Of a stretch of 59,657 nucleotides of DNA, positions 25,869 through 33,252 are shown one piece after another. Numbering within the stretch: the stretch's first letter is position 1; each line of letters begins with the position of its first letter. The translations under genes were made by a program, and so were the position numbers. The DNA is from Cytophagales bacterium (GTDB taxonomy: Bacteria; Bacteroidota; Bacteroidia; Cytophagales; Spirosomataceae). The notes below the pieces were generated by a model. It was not told the origin of the DNA. It did no database searches and was given only the letters and a program-made list of their open reading frames with translations. The stretch spans positions 1 to 59,657 of the forward strand of contig RDXN01000063.1 in assembly GCA_004292855.1 (NCBI GenBank), read 5' to 3'.

Positions 25869-26711
25869 ATGACTAAAATTGCTTTGGTTGGGGCTGGTGG
25901 CAAAATGGGTTGCCGCCTGACCGACAACTTTCTGAAAACCCCCGACTACGCCGTTTCGTACCTCGAAATTGCGCCCGCCGGTCTCGAAAACCTCCGGCAA
26001 CGGGGCGTATCGGTGAGCGAACAAGGCCCCGCCGTAGCCGATGCCGACGTGGTCATTCTGGCCCTGCCCGACGTGGCCATCGGCGGCTTGTCGGCCACCA
26101 TTATCCCACAAATGAAGCCGGGTGCGCTGGTGCTGACCCTCGACCCTGCCGCCCCGCTCGACGGCGTGATTGCCCACCGCGATGACCTAGGGTACGTGAT
26201 TGCGCACCCCTGCCACCCGTCGGTGTTCAACTGGGAGCCGACCGAAGCGGCCTTCCGGGATTTTTACGGCGGCATTACGGCCAAACAATCCATTGTGGTG
26301 GCCCTCATGCACGGCTCGGAGGAACACTACGCGCTGGGCGAAGCCGTGTCGCAGGCCATGTACGGTCCCATCGACAAGACGTACCGCATCACGCTCGAAC
26401 AGATGGCGATCCTGGAACCGGCGATGGTCGAAACGTTGGCCCAAACCTGCATGGAAGTGGTGAAAGAAGGTTTCGATAAGATTGTAGAACTCGGCGTACC
26501 CGAAGCAGCCGCCCGCGATTTTGTGTTGGGTCACCTCCGCATTCAGATGGCCGTGCTGTTCAAAGAAGTCAACGGTACGTTCTCCGACGCGGCTTATAAG
26601 ATCAGCAAACGGGCCAAGCCGATCCTGTTCCGCGAGGGCTGGCAACGCATTTTCGAGATGGACGACATCCGCGAACAAGTCAAAGACATAACCGCCAACC
26701 CAACCGCCTAA
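25869..26711 (+). CDS. apnO: NAD-binding oxidoisomerase, probable D-apionate oxidoisomerase
   Basis: 280 residues. N-terminal Rossmann motif LVGAGGKMG (6-14) and VVILALPD, then HPCHPSVFNWE, GGITAKQSIVVALMHG, and a helical C-terminal domain (LEQMAILEPAMVETLAQT, EAAARDFVLGHLRIQMAVLF) of the type annotated as phosphogluconate-dehydrogenase C-terminal-like. These match my recollection of ApnO, which converts D-apionate to 3-oxo-isoapionate with NAD+. It lies 15 nt after the decarboxylase-like gene and its stop overlaps the glycosidase start (TAATG), so they are translationally linked. A different branched aldonate is the main alternative. Confidence 0.77.
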   Translation: MTKIALVGAGGKMGCRLTDNFLKTPDYAVSYLEIAPAGLENLRQRGVSVSEQGPAVADADVVILALPDVAIGGLSATIIPQMKPGALVLTLDPAAPLDGVIAHRDDLGYVIAHPCHPSVFNWEPTEAAFRDFYGGITAKQSIVVALMHGSEEHYALGEAVSQAMYGPIDKTYRITLEQMAILEPAMVETLAQTCMEVVKEGFDKIVELGVPEAAARDFVLGHLRIQMAVLFKEVNGTFSDAAYKISKRAKPILFREGWQRIFEMDDIREQVKDITANPTA

Positions 26712-28099
26712 TGAAAAAAATACTGCTTTCCGGCCTGCTTATGGCCTTTTGCCTGTCTGTTCAGGCGCAGCTACCGACCACAACCGGCCCGTTGAAGGTG
26801 TCGGACAACAAACGTTACTTAGTGCGGCAAGATGGTATGCCGTTTTTCTGGCTGGGCGATACGGCCTGGGAGTTGTTTCACAGACTTAACCGTGAGGAGG
26901 CCGACAAATACCTCAAACGCCGGGCCGAGCAGGGGTTCACGGTGATTCAGGCGGTGGCCCTGGCCGAACTCGACGGCCTGAACGACCCCAACCCCTACGG
27001 CGAAAAACCCTTGCTGAACAACGACCCCGCCAAGCCCAACGAAGCCTATTTCAAACACGTCGATTATGTGGTGGACAAGGCCGCGCAGTACGGGCTGATG
27101 ATTGGTTTTTTGCCCACCTGGGGCGATAAATTAAGCAAAGAACGCTGGGGGAAAGGCCCCGAAATCTTCAACCCCGACAACGCCCGCACCTACGGGCAGT
27201 ATGTGGGCAACCGCTACAAAAACCGCCCGAACATTATCTGGATTCTGGGGGGCGACCGCAACCCCCGCGACGGCTCGCAGGACGTGGCCGTGTGGCAGGC
27301 AATGGCCGAGGGGATTCAGGCGGGGGTGGGTGGCCCCGACAAAGCTCTAATGTCGTTCCACCCGCAACCCAACAGCACCGGCGGAGGGGCATCGAAGTGG
27401 TTCAATAACGATAACTGGTTGGATTTCAACATGCATCAGAATGGGCATTGCCGGTTCACGCCGGTGTATGACCATATCGCTGTCTCGTATAACCGCACTC
27501 CGACCCGGCCCACGATGGATGCCGAGCCGATCTACGAAGACCACCCGGTTTGTTTCAACGCCAAAGACCTAGGTACGTCCAACGCCCACGATGTACGGCA
27601 ATATGCCTACCTCGACCTGTTCGCGGGCGCGTTTGGGCATACCTACGGTTGCCACGATATCTGGCAAATGTACAGCACTGGTCGGGAACCCATAAACGGC
27701 CCGCATATGTCCTGGTCCGAAGCAATCGAGTTGCCAGCCGCCAACCAGATGCAGTTCGTGAAGCGGCTCATCATGGCCCGCCCCATGCTCGACCGCGTAC
27801 CGGATCAATCCTTGATCGTAGAAAACAACTTAACCCCCGCCGACCGGATTCAGGCCACGCGGGGCCGCGATTACGCGTTTATCTATACCTCGTCGGGCAA
27901 GCCATTTACCGTGAATCCGGGCAAAATTTCGGGCACGTCGATAACGGCAACCTGGTACGACCCACGTACTGGCAAAACCAAATCGGCTCCGCTCTTTGCC
28001 AACAAAGCCCCGCAGTTGTTCACGCCCCCCGATGCGGGTTACGGCCACGACTGGGTCCTGATCCTAGACGATGCGGCCAAAAACTACCCCATGCCTTAG
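26711..28099 (+). CDS. Exported GH140-like glycosidase (DUF4038), probable apiosidase
   Basis: 462 residues with a signal peptide (MKKILLSGLLMAFCLSVQA). The DUF4038 barrel shows the family run PFFWLGDTAWELFHRLNREEADKYL, ILGGDRNPRDG, MSFHPQ, the acid region DAEPIYEDHPV and SWSEAIELPAANQM. A C-terminal beta domain (GKPFTVNPGKI, ATWYDPRTGKT, WVLILDD) resembles collagen-binding-type domain 2. GH140 enzymes known from Bacteroides release D-apiose from rhamnogalacturonan II side chains. Its place inside an operon with ApsD-, ApnO- and OiaC-like genes and an importer strongly supports apiose as product. Location periplasmic or outer surface. Confidence 0.82.
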   Translation: MKKILLSGLLMAFCLSVQAQLPTTTGPLKVSDNKRYLVRQDGMPFFWLGDTAWELFHRLNREEADKYLKRRAEQGFTVIQAVALAELDGLNDPNPYGEKPLLNNDPAKPNEAYFKHVDYVVDKAAQYGLMIGFLPTWGDKLSKERWGKGPEIFNPDNARTYGQYVGNRYKNRPNIIWILGGDRNPRDGSQDVAVWQAMAEGIQAGVGGPDKALMSFHPQPNSTGGGASKWFNNDNWLDFNMHQNGHCRFTPVYDHIAVSYNRTPTRPTMDAEPIYEDHPVCFNAKDLGTSNAHDVRQYAYLDLFAGAFGHTYGCHDIWQMYSTGREPINGPHMSWSEAIELPAANQMQFVKRLIMARPMLDRVPDQSLIVENNLTPADRIQATRGRDYAFIYTSSGKPFTVNPGKISGTSITATWYDPRTGKTKSAPLFANKAPQLFTPPDAGYGHDWVLILDDAAKNYPMP

Positions 28100-28102
28100 C
28101 CG

Positions 28103-29059
28103 ATGAAACAGCTCCTACAGGAACGCACCTACTCCCTGACGCTCACCATTTTACTGGTGGGCATTGGGGCGGCTGTGGCCTTTCCGCAGACCTTCCCCAC
28201 GTTTGGCAACTGGAGTCAGTTGCTGCTGAACCTCTCCATCGACACCATCGTGGCAGTGGGTATGATGCTCCTGCTGGTATCGGGCGTGTTCGATTTGTCG
28301 GTGGGGTCGGTGGTGGCGTTTGCGGGGGGAATTGCCGCATATGCCATGATTCAGTTGGGTTGGTCGGTTGGCTTGGCTGTTGGGTTGGCCCTTCTGGTGA
28401 GCGCGGCCATCGGTGCGGTTAATGGGTATTTGATTGCTTATCAAGGTGTTAATCCCATGATTCAGACACTGGCGATGATGGGCATCGTGCGCGGTGGCGC
28501 GTTGGTTATCAGCGGATCGGGTATTCAGAACCTGCCCTATTGGTTCACGGCCATTAGTCAATCGCGGTTGTTGGGGGTGCAAATGCCTGTTTGGTATATG
28601 CTGCTGACGGTGAGCGTGTTTGCGTTTCTGATGCACAAAACCGTGTTTTTCCGACGCTACTACTACATCGGGGGCAACGAAAAAGCCGCCGACCTGTCGG
28701 GTATTCGGGTTCGTCGCATGAAACTTTACGGCTTCGTGCTGACCTCGTTGCTGGCGGGTGTGGCGGGTTTGTTATTAACCTCGCGGCTCGGAACGGCTCT
28801 GCCAACGGCGGGTCGGGGGCTGGAACTGAGGGTGATTACCGCCGTGATTTTGGGCGGGGCGAGTTTGTCGGGGGGACACGGAAAAATTGTGGGTGCCCTG
28901 CTTGGAGCTGTGTTCATGGGCCTAGTTAGCAACATCATGGTCCTGGCGCGGGTGTCGGGCTACTGGCAGGAAATCATTCTCGGCCTGATTCTCATTACGG
29001 CAGTCTGGACAGACATGGCCTTGCAAAAACGACTACGTCAATCGCTTCATCGGGCATGA
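28103..29059 (+). CDS. Sugar ABC transporter permease, RbsC type
   Basis: 318 residues, mostly hydrophobic with about nine spans. Typical stretches are GMMLLLVSGVFDLSVGSVVAFAG, INPMIQTLAMMGIVRGGALVISG-like (here NPMIQTLAMMGIVRGG), YYIGGNEKAADLSGI and VILGGASLSGGHGKIVGALLG; the EAA-like cytoplasmic loop is the GGNEKAADLSGI segment. It forms the membrane channel of a ribose/xylose-type importer. The start is 3 nt after the glycosidase stop and the stop overlaps the binding-protein start (ATGA). Confidence 0.92.
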   Translation: MKQLLQERTYSLTLTILLVGIGAAVAFPQTFPTFGNWSQLLLNLSIDTIVAVGMMLLLVSGVFDLSVGSVVAFAGGIAAYAMIQLGWSVGLAVGLALLVSAAIGAVNGYLIAYQGVNPMIQTLAMMGIVRGGALVISGSGIQNLPYWFTAISQSRLLGVQMPVWYMLLTVSVFAFLMHKTVFFRRYYYIGGNEKAADLSGIRVRRMKLYGFVLTSLLAGVAGLLLTSRLGTALPTAGRGLELRVITAVILGGASLSGGHGKIVGALLGAVFMGLVSNIMVLARVSGYWQEIILGLILITAVWTDMALQKRLRQSLHRA

Positions 29060-30057
29060 AAAAACACCTCGCTTTATTGGTAATCCTGCTGACTTCCTGT
29101 GAGTTACCGCCCCGCGATGGTACGGCCAACGTCGGCCAAAAAGTTGGGGTGCAGGCTGCTGCGTCAGGCACTGAGGAAGAATACGTGATGATTACGACCG
29201 CTGTAACGATGCCCATGTACGTGAACCACGATCAGGCCACGTTCAAACGGTGGGGTAAAGAACGCAACGTGAAGGTGTCCATCCTCGGCCCCGCCGAGTG
29301 GGACGTACCGGCGCAAATAAATACCATCGAAGAGGTGATCGGGACGCGGCCATCGGGCTTGCTTATCAACGGCACCGACCCCGCCATCGGCCCGGTTATC
29401 GACAAGGCGGTCGCGGCTGGCATCCCGACCGTGGTCTATGACTCCGACATCCCCAACTCCCGGCGCGATGCGTTTCTTGGCACCGACTGGTACGAAATCG
29501 GGCGGATGCAGGGTGAAGAAATGGTCCGTCTGCTGGGCGGTAAAGGCAAGATAGCGTACATGGGTATCCTCGGCCTTACCAACATGGAAACGGGTTTCCG
29601 AGGCCTGCTCGACGTACTGAAAAAATACCCCGGTATCGAAGTCGTGGGTAAGTTCGACGACAAGGCTAACGTGGAAGAAGCCGCCCGAATCACGGCGGAT
29701 TTGCTCGCGGCCCACCCCGATTTGGCGGGCCTGTGCGGGTTCGATTCCAACTCCGGGCCGGGGATCGCGCTGGCCGTGAAAGAAGCCCGCAAAGCCGGAA
29801 AGGTCAAAATTACGACGGTCGATTGGGAGCCGGAACACCTGCAACTGGTGCGAGAGGGGGTGATTCAGATGTTGGCGGGTCAAAAACGCGAACTCTTCAC
29901 CTGGTACGGGGCGCAGTTTCTCTACGACCGCGTTCACCAAACCAACCGGCTCTCGGCCAACGACGTGCAGGTGGGTGTTACCAACATTCCCACCTCCGTA
30001 AACACGGGTTTGCTACGGATTACCAAAAAGAATGTGGACGAGTTTATCAACCGCTGA
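29056..30057 (+). CDS. Periplasmic sugar-binding lipoprotein of the ABC importer
   Basis: 333 residues. A lipobox LLTSC (Cys15) anchors it, probably to the outer face of the inner membrane. The periplasmic-binding fold follows: VMITTAVTMPMYVNHDQATFKRWGKE, GLLINGTDPAIGPVIDKAVAAGIPTVVYDSD, FLGTDWYEIGRMQGEEMVRLLGGKGKIAY, LCGFDSNSGPG and ITTVDWEPEHL. This is the ribose-type cluster. It ends the six-gene rightward unit. Given the neighbours the ligand is inferred to be free apiose. Confidence 0.92.
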   Translation: MKKHLALLVILLTSCELPPRDGTANVGQKVGVQAAASGTEEEYVMITTAVTMPMYVNHDQATFKRWGKERNVKVSILGPAEWDVPAQINTIEEVIGTRPSGLLINGTDPAIGPVIDKAVAAGIPTVVYDSDIPNSRRDAFLGTDWYEIGRMQGEEMVRLLGGKGKIAYMGILGLTNMETGFRGLLDVLKKYPGIEVVGKFDDKANVEEAARITADLLAAHPDLAGLCGFDSNSGPGIALAVKEARKAGKVKITTVDWEPEHLQLVREGVIQMLAGQKRELFTWYGAQFLYDRVHQTNRLSANDVQVGVTNIPTSVNTGLLRITKKNVDEFINR

Positions 30058-30098
30058 ACCGTTTGTGAGAACATCTGCGGCTAGAAACAATGCCAAAC

Positions 30099-31163
30099 CT
30101 ACAACCTCCCTTTCTCTACAGCCTCCGCCCCGTGCCGCGACAGCGCGTGAACACCTGTCAATAAACCAGCAAAGCGTTCGTCGGTGGTTAGGCCCTTTTT
30201 ATACCGAGCATAAATTTGCTGAATGACTACGGCGTTTTTGAACAGGCCGAAGACGTAGTAATACAGAATGTTCGATACATCACGACCCGACCGTTCTGCG
30301 TAGCGATTGGCGAACTCCTGCCGGGTCAGATTTCCCGGTAACCACGTCAGGTTGAACGACTTACGAAAGGGGTCGTCTATAGCCTCGGCCCAGTAGGAGA
30401 GCGAGGTGCCGAGGTCCATCATCGGGTCGCCAACGGTACACATTTCCCAATCCAACACGGCCAAAATTCGGGATAGATCGGGTGCGAGCACGACATTGTC
30501 GTACTTGAAATCGTTGTGAATCAAGGTAGGCGGGTTCTCAATGGGCATGGTTTGGTCGAGCCAATGGGCTAGTTCGGTCATGGCCGGTACGTCGTCGGTT
30601 TGGGAAGCCAAATACCGCTTGTGCCACCCATCGACCTGCCGTCGGATATAACCTTCGGGCTTACCCAAGCCAATCAATCCCGTCTGCTGAGTATCGAGCG
30701 CGTGGAGGTCAACAAGCGCGTCGACAAGCCCCTCCGAAAGATGGCGCATGGTGTCGGGCGATAGGCCCAACTTTGGGGCGGTTTGTGCCCGGAGAATTAC
30801 ACCCTGCACCCGCTCCATCACGTAGAACGGGCACCCCATCACGGTCTCATCGTCGCAGAAAACGACCGGCCTCGGAATGCGTTCATAACCAGCCGATTGC
30901 AAGGTCGACAATACCCGAAACTCGCGGCCCATGTCGTGCCCGCCTTTGATGTCTTTCGCTCCAAACGGTGGCCGACGGAGTACATAGTCGCCCCGGTCAG
31001 TGGAAACCAGATAGGTTAAATTGGAATAACCACCGGGAAACTGCGTGATGTCGGTAATTGTGCCAACGCCCGTTTGGTTGTCGTTCAGATACGTTTGCAA
31101 AGCCGCCCGGTCCAGTTCTTCACCGGGCCTGGTAACAGAAGAAGAGTCTGTAATAATGTGCAT
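30099..31163 (-). CDS. Phosphotransferase (APH/ACAD10-11 N-domain-like kinase)
   Basis: 354 residues. A kinase-like fold with nucleotide loop FPGGYSNLTYLV, VLRRPPFGAK with the ATP-contact Lys, the Brenner motif HNDFKYDN (216-223) and metal site LDWEMCTVGDP (237-247). In animals the same domain is fused to acyl-CoA dehydrogenases ACAD10/11, which break down 4-hydroxy acids via 4-phospho-acyl-CoA. Here the partner dehydrogenase is a separate gene at 31843-33072, with a toxin-antitoxin module between. Its ATG overlaps the PIN gene stop by one base. Confidence 0.88.
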   Translation of the reverse strand: MHIITDSSSVTRPGEELDRAALQTYLNDNQTGVGTITDITQFPGGYSNLTYLVSTDRGDYVLRRPPFGAKDIKGGHDMGREFRVLSTLQSAGYERIPRPVVFCDDETVMGCPFYVMERVQGVILRAQTAPKLGLSPDTMRHLSEGLVDALVDLHALDTQQTGLIGLGKPEGYIRRQVDGWHKRYLASQTDDVPAMTELAHWLDQTMPIENPPTLIHNDFKYDNVVLAPDLSRILAVLDWEMCTVGDPMMDLGTSLSYWAEAIDDPFRKSFNLTWLPGNLTRQEFANRYAERSGRDVSNILYYYVFGLFKNAVVIQQIYARYKKGLTTDERFAGLLTGVHALSRHGAEAVEKGRL

Positions 31164-31603
31164 TAGGGTTGAGCGGTAAATTCCCGAACAAAATCGTCAA
31201 ATAGTTTCACTCGATCATACCCTTTATCCTGTAGCCCGTTGTGAAGAACTTTGTCTCTTGTTAGCAAAACAGTTTGCAATTCTTCGTTCAGGGCGACGTA
31301 CAATACATCTTTAGGATCAATGTCATCACAAAGTTCACGAGCTTTTTTGATGGACTCCTCCGAAATGACAAAATCCGGTAAGATAATCAAGCCCTGAAAA
31401 AGCCGAATAGTAAACTCGCGAAGTTTTGCGGGATCAGCTCTCGTTTTCTTGAGAATCGTCTGTTTGTATTTCTGTAACTCAAGCAAGGCAAAATCAGGGC
31501 TATAGAAAACGTAGTGGTCAATAAGTTCTTCGTATAGCCCTTTTTGCCTGATTACTGCCGAGAACAAGATATTTGCATCAATAACAAACTTGTCTACTGC
31601 CAT
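31163..31603 (-). CDS. PIN-domain protein, probable toxin RNase
   Basis: 146 residues. The N-terminal FVIDANILFSAVI carries the first metal Asp (D9); further acidic sites are in the central ARELCDDIDPKDVLYVAL and LLTRDKVLHNGL. PIN toxins cleave RNA with two metal ions. The antitoxin-like gene upstream overlaps its start by 10 nt, the usual VapBC-type arrangement. The pair is embedded between an acyl-CoA dehydrogenase and its phosphotransferase partner, which suggests insertion into an existing operon. Confidence 0.85.
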   Translation of the reverse strand: MAVDKFVIDANILFSAVIRQKGLYEELIDHYVFYSPDFALLELQKYKQTILKKTRADPAKLREFTIRLFQGLIILPDFVISEESIKKARELCDDIDPKDVLYVALNEELQTVLLTRDKVLHNGLQDKGYDRVKLFDDFVREFTAQP

Positions 31604-31824
31604 CCTCGACGTTGTTTGTATTCTTCCCAGGCTTCTTGTCTAGCTTGCTCAAATTCGGTATCCCAGTTTACCCCTTGAGTAGCAGCCTCATCCATTGACT
31701 GTCCAATATGCTGGGCTAATAACCAAAAGTCTTCTGCCGAGATTCGGTTCTCAACAATCTTTTGGATATGTCCAATGCCAAAACGTTGAACAACATCATC
31801 GCTCACCTCAATCTGTATAGTCAT
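31594..31824 (-). CDS. Probable antitoxin of the PIN module
   Basis: 76 residues with no strong family match. The N-terminus MTIQIEVSDDVVQRFG could form the strand of a small DNA-binding dimer; the C-terminal half is helical and charged (EFEQARQEAWEEYKQRRGWQ), suited to wrap a PIN toxin. Size, order and 10-nt overlap with the PIN gene support antitoxin function. It begins 18 nt after the acyl-CoA dehydrogenase stop. Confidence 0.7.
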   Translation of the reverse strand: MTIQIEVSDDVVQRFGIGHIQKIVENRISAEDFWLLAQHIGQSMDEAATQGVNWDTEFEQARQEAWEEYKQRRGWQ

Positions 31825-31842
31825 GACCGTTGTCTTTTTCTA

Positions 31843-33072
31843 CTAAACGCGCTCCACTGTCTTTTTTCTCGTATCCAGCCCGTAATTCTTCAAAATACTG
31901 CGAGCGAGGGCCGTTTTATGCACTTCGTCGGCTCCATCGTAAATCCGGGCACCGCGCTCGTGCCGGTAGTACCAACCCAGCAGCACATCGTCGGTTACGC
32001 CCATTGCCCCGAATACCTGAATGGCCCGGTCGATTACACGCAACACCATGTTGGCCACGTAGAACTTGATAGTCGAAATTTCGTTGCGAACGGCGGCTGC
32101 CCCCTGCTCGTCGATGTTGTGGGCCGTACGCAAGACCATCAGCCGCGACGCGTCGATCTCGGCCCGACTTTCGGCAATGAATCCCTGTATAAACTGTTTC
32201 TCGCCCAGCATCACGCCCGGCTCAATCTCGCGCGTAGCCGCTCGGCGGCACATCAAATCCAAACAACGCTCGGCAATACCAATCCAGCGCATGCAGTGGT
32301 GAATCCGGCCCGGCCCGAGCCGCTCCTGTGCGAGCATAAAGCCCATGCCCTCGCCCCCAATCAGGTTATCGGCGGGTACGCGCACATCGGTGTAACGCAC
32401 CTCGGCGTGACTGCCCCAATGGTCGGAGGGGTCGCCCATGATCGAGATGTTGCGGACGAGTTCAAAGCCCGGTGTGTCGGTAGGCACCACAATCATGCTG
32501 GCGCGTTTGTGGGGGGCTGCGTCGGGGTTAGTCGCGGCCATCACCACAGCAAACGAGGCCCCGTCGGCCGACGAGGTGAACCATTTGTGGCCATTGACCA
32601 CGTAGTCATCACCGTCGCGCACGGCCATTGTTCCCATTTGGGTGGGGTTCGACCCGGCAAATTCCGGCTCGGTCATCGAAAAACACGAGCGGATATGGCC
32701 TTCCTTGAGCGGCTCCAGAAACCGATTTTTGATTGATTTCGACGCGTATTTGTGCATCAACTCCATGTTCCCAATGTCGGGGGCCTGGCAATTGAACGTG
32801 TAGTGACCGAAGGGCGTCCAGGCCAATACCTCGCTGATTTGCCCAAACTCACAAAGCGACAAGCCAAGCCCACCCTCATCAAGCCCGTGCTGCAAGCCCC
32901 AAAGGCCCGCCCGACGCACGAGTTCACGTTTTTGATCGAGGATTTTTGCCACCTTCGAGAAATTGCCCGTGAGGTGGTCGGTTGTTTCGAGAGGTACAAG
33001 CTCGTTCAAAACGAACTCTCTGATGCGCGGCACCAGAGCGCGGGTTTGGTCGGTGGCGAAGATTGGTTCCAT
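31843..33072 (-). CDS. Acyl-CoA dehydrogenase, ACAD10/11-like
   Basis: 409 residues. FSMTEPEFAGSNPTQMGTMAV and the FAD/substrate stretches GHKWFTSSADGA, GDPSDHWGSHAEV, LGPGRIHHCMRWIGIAERCLDLMCRRA and the C-terminal FGAMGVTDDVLLGWYYRHERGARIYDGADEVHK are those of the large ACAD11-type dehydrogenases. It oxidises acyl-CoA with FAD and passes electrons to ETF. Pairing with an ACAD-type phosphotransferase suggests use of 4-hydroxyacyl-CoA. A TATTTTTG box precedes it. Confidence 0.92.
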   Translation of the reverse strand: MEPIFATDQTRALVPRIREFVLNELVPLETTDHLTGNFSKVAKILDQKRELVRRAGLWGLQHGLDEGGLGLSLCEFGQISEVLAWTPFGHYTFNCQAPDIGNMELMHKYASKSIKNRFLEPLKEGHIRSCFSMTEPEFAGSNPTQMGTMAVRDGDDYVVNGHKWFTSSADGASFAVVMAATNPDAAPHKRASMIVVPTDTPGFELVRNISIMGDPSDHWGSHAEVRYTDVRVPADNLIGGEGMGFMLAQERLGPGRIHHCMRWIGIAERCLDLMCRRAATREIEPGVMLGEKQFIQGFIAESRAEIDASRLMVLRTAHNIDEQGAAAVRNEISTIKFYVANMVLRVIDRAIQVFGAMGVTDDVLLGWYYRHERGARIYDGADEVHKTALARSILKNYGLDTRKKTVERV

Positions 33073-33091
33073 ATGGTTTGATGACTTAGGT

Positions 33092-33099
33092 CAAAAATA
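33092..33099 (-). promoter_or_regulatory. TAnnTTTG box for the acyl-CoA dehydrogenase unit
   Basis: TATTTTTG on the minus strand, 19 nt upstream of the ATG at 33072. An exact -7 match; TTTG lies further upstream but 12 nt away, closer than the usual 17-19. Confidence 0.45.
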
Positions 33100-33163
33100 G
33101 CACTATTCGGCCAAAGTTTTGTTGATTGATTCAATTCTAAACTCAGTTCGTAACCGCTGGTGA

Positions 33164-33252
33164 TTTGTCATTCCGAGGAACGAGGAATCTAGCTCTTTTT
33201 TAATCGAGTTGACTGTAAGCACGCTAGATTCCTCGTTCCTCGGAATGACAAA
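33164..33252. repeat. Inverted repeat, 29-nt perfect arms (copy A of a two-copy family)
   Basis: Arms 33164-33192 and 33224-33252 are exact complements with a 31-nt loop. It begins TTTGTCATTCCGAGG. The right arm supplies the last residues and stop of the glycosyltransferase at 33224. Its sister is at 42619-42709: same outline, shared loop word TTGACTGT, five arm differences, all compensated. Confidence 0.95.

Noticed and set aside
27550-28422. Long open frame overlapping the glycosidase and permease
   Set aside because: Out of frame with two well-supported genes and of arginine/histidine-rich shadow composition.
19566-30057. Polysaccharide utilisation locus of the SusC/SusD type
   Set aside because: No TonB-dependent SusC-like or SusD-like protein is encoded; import is by an ABC system.
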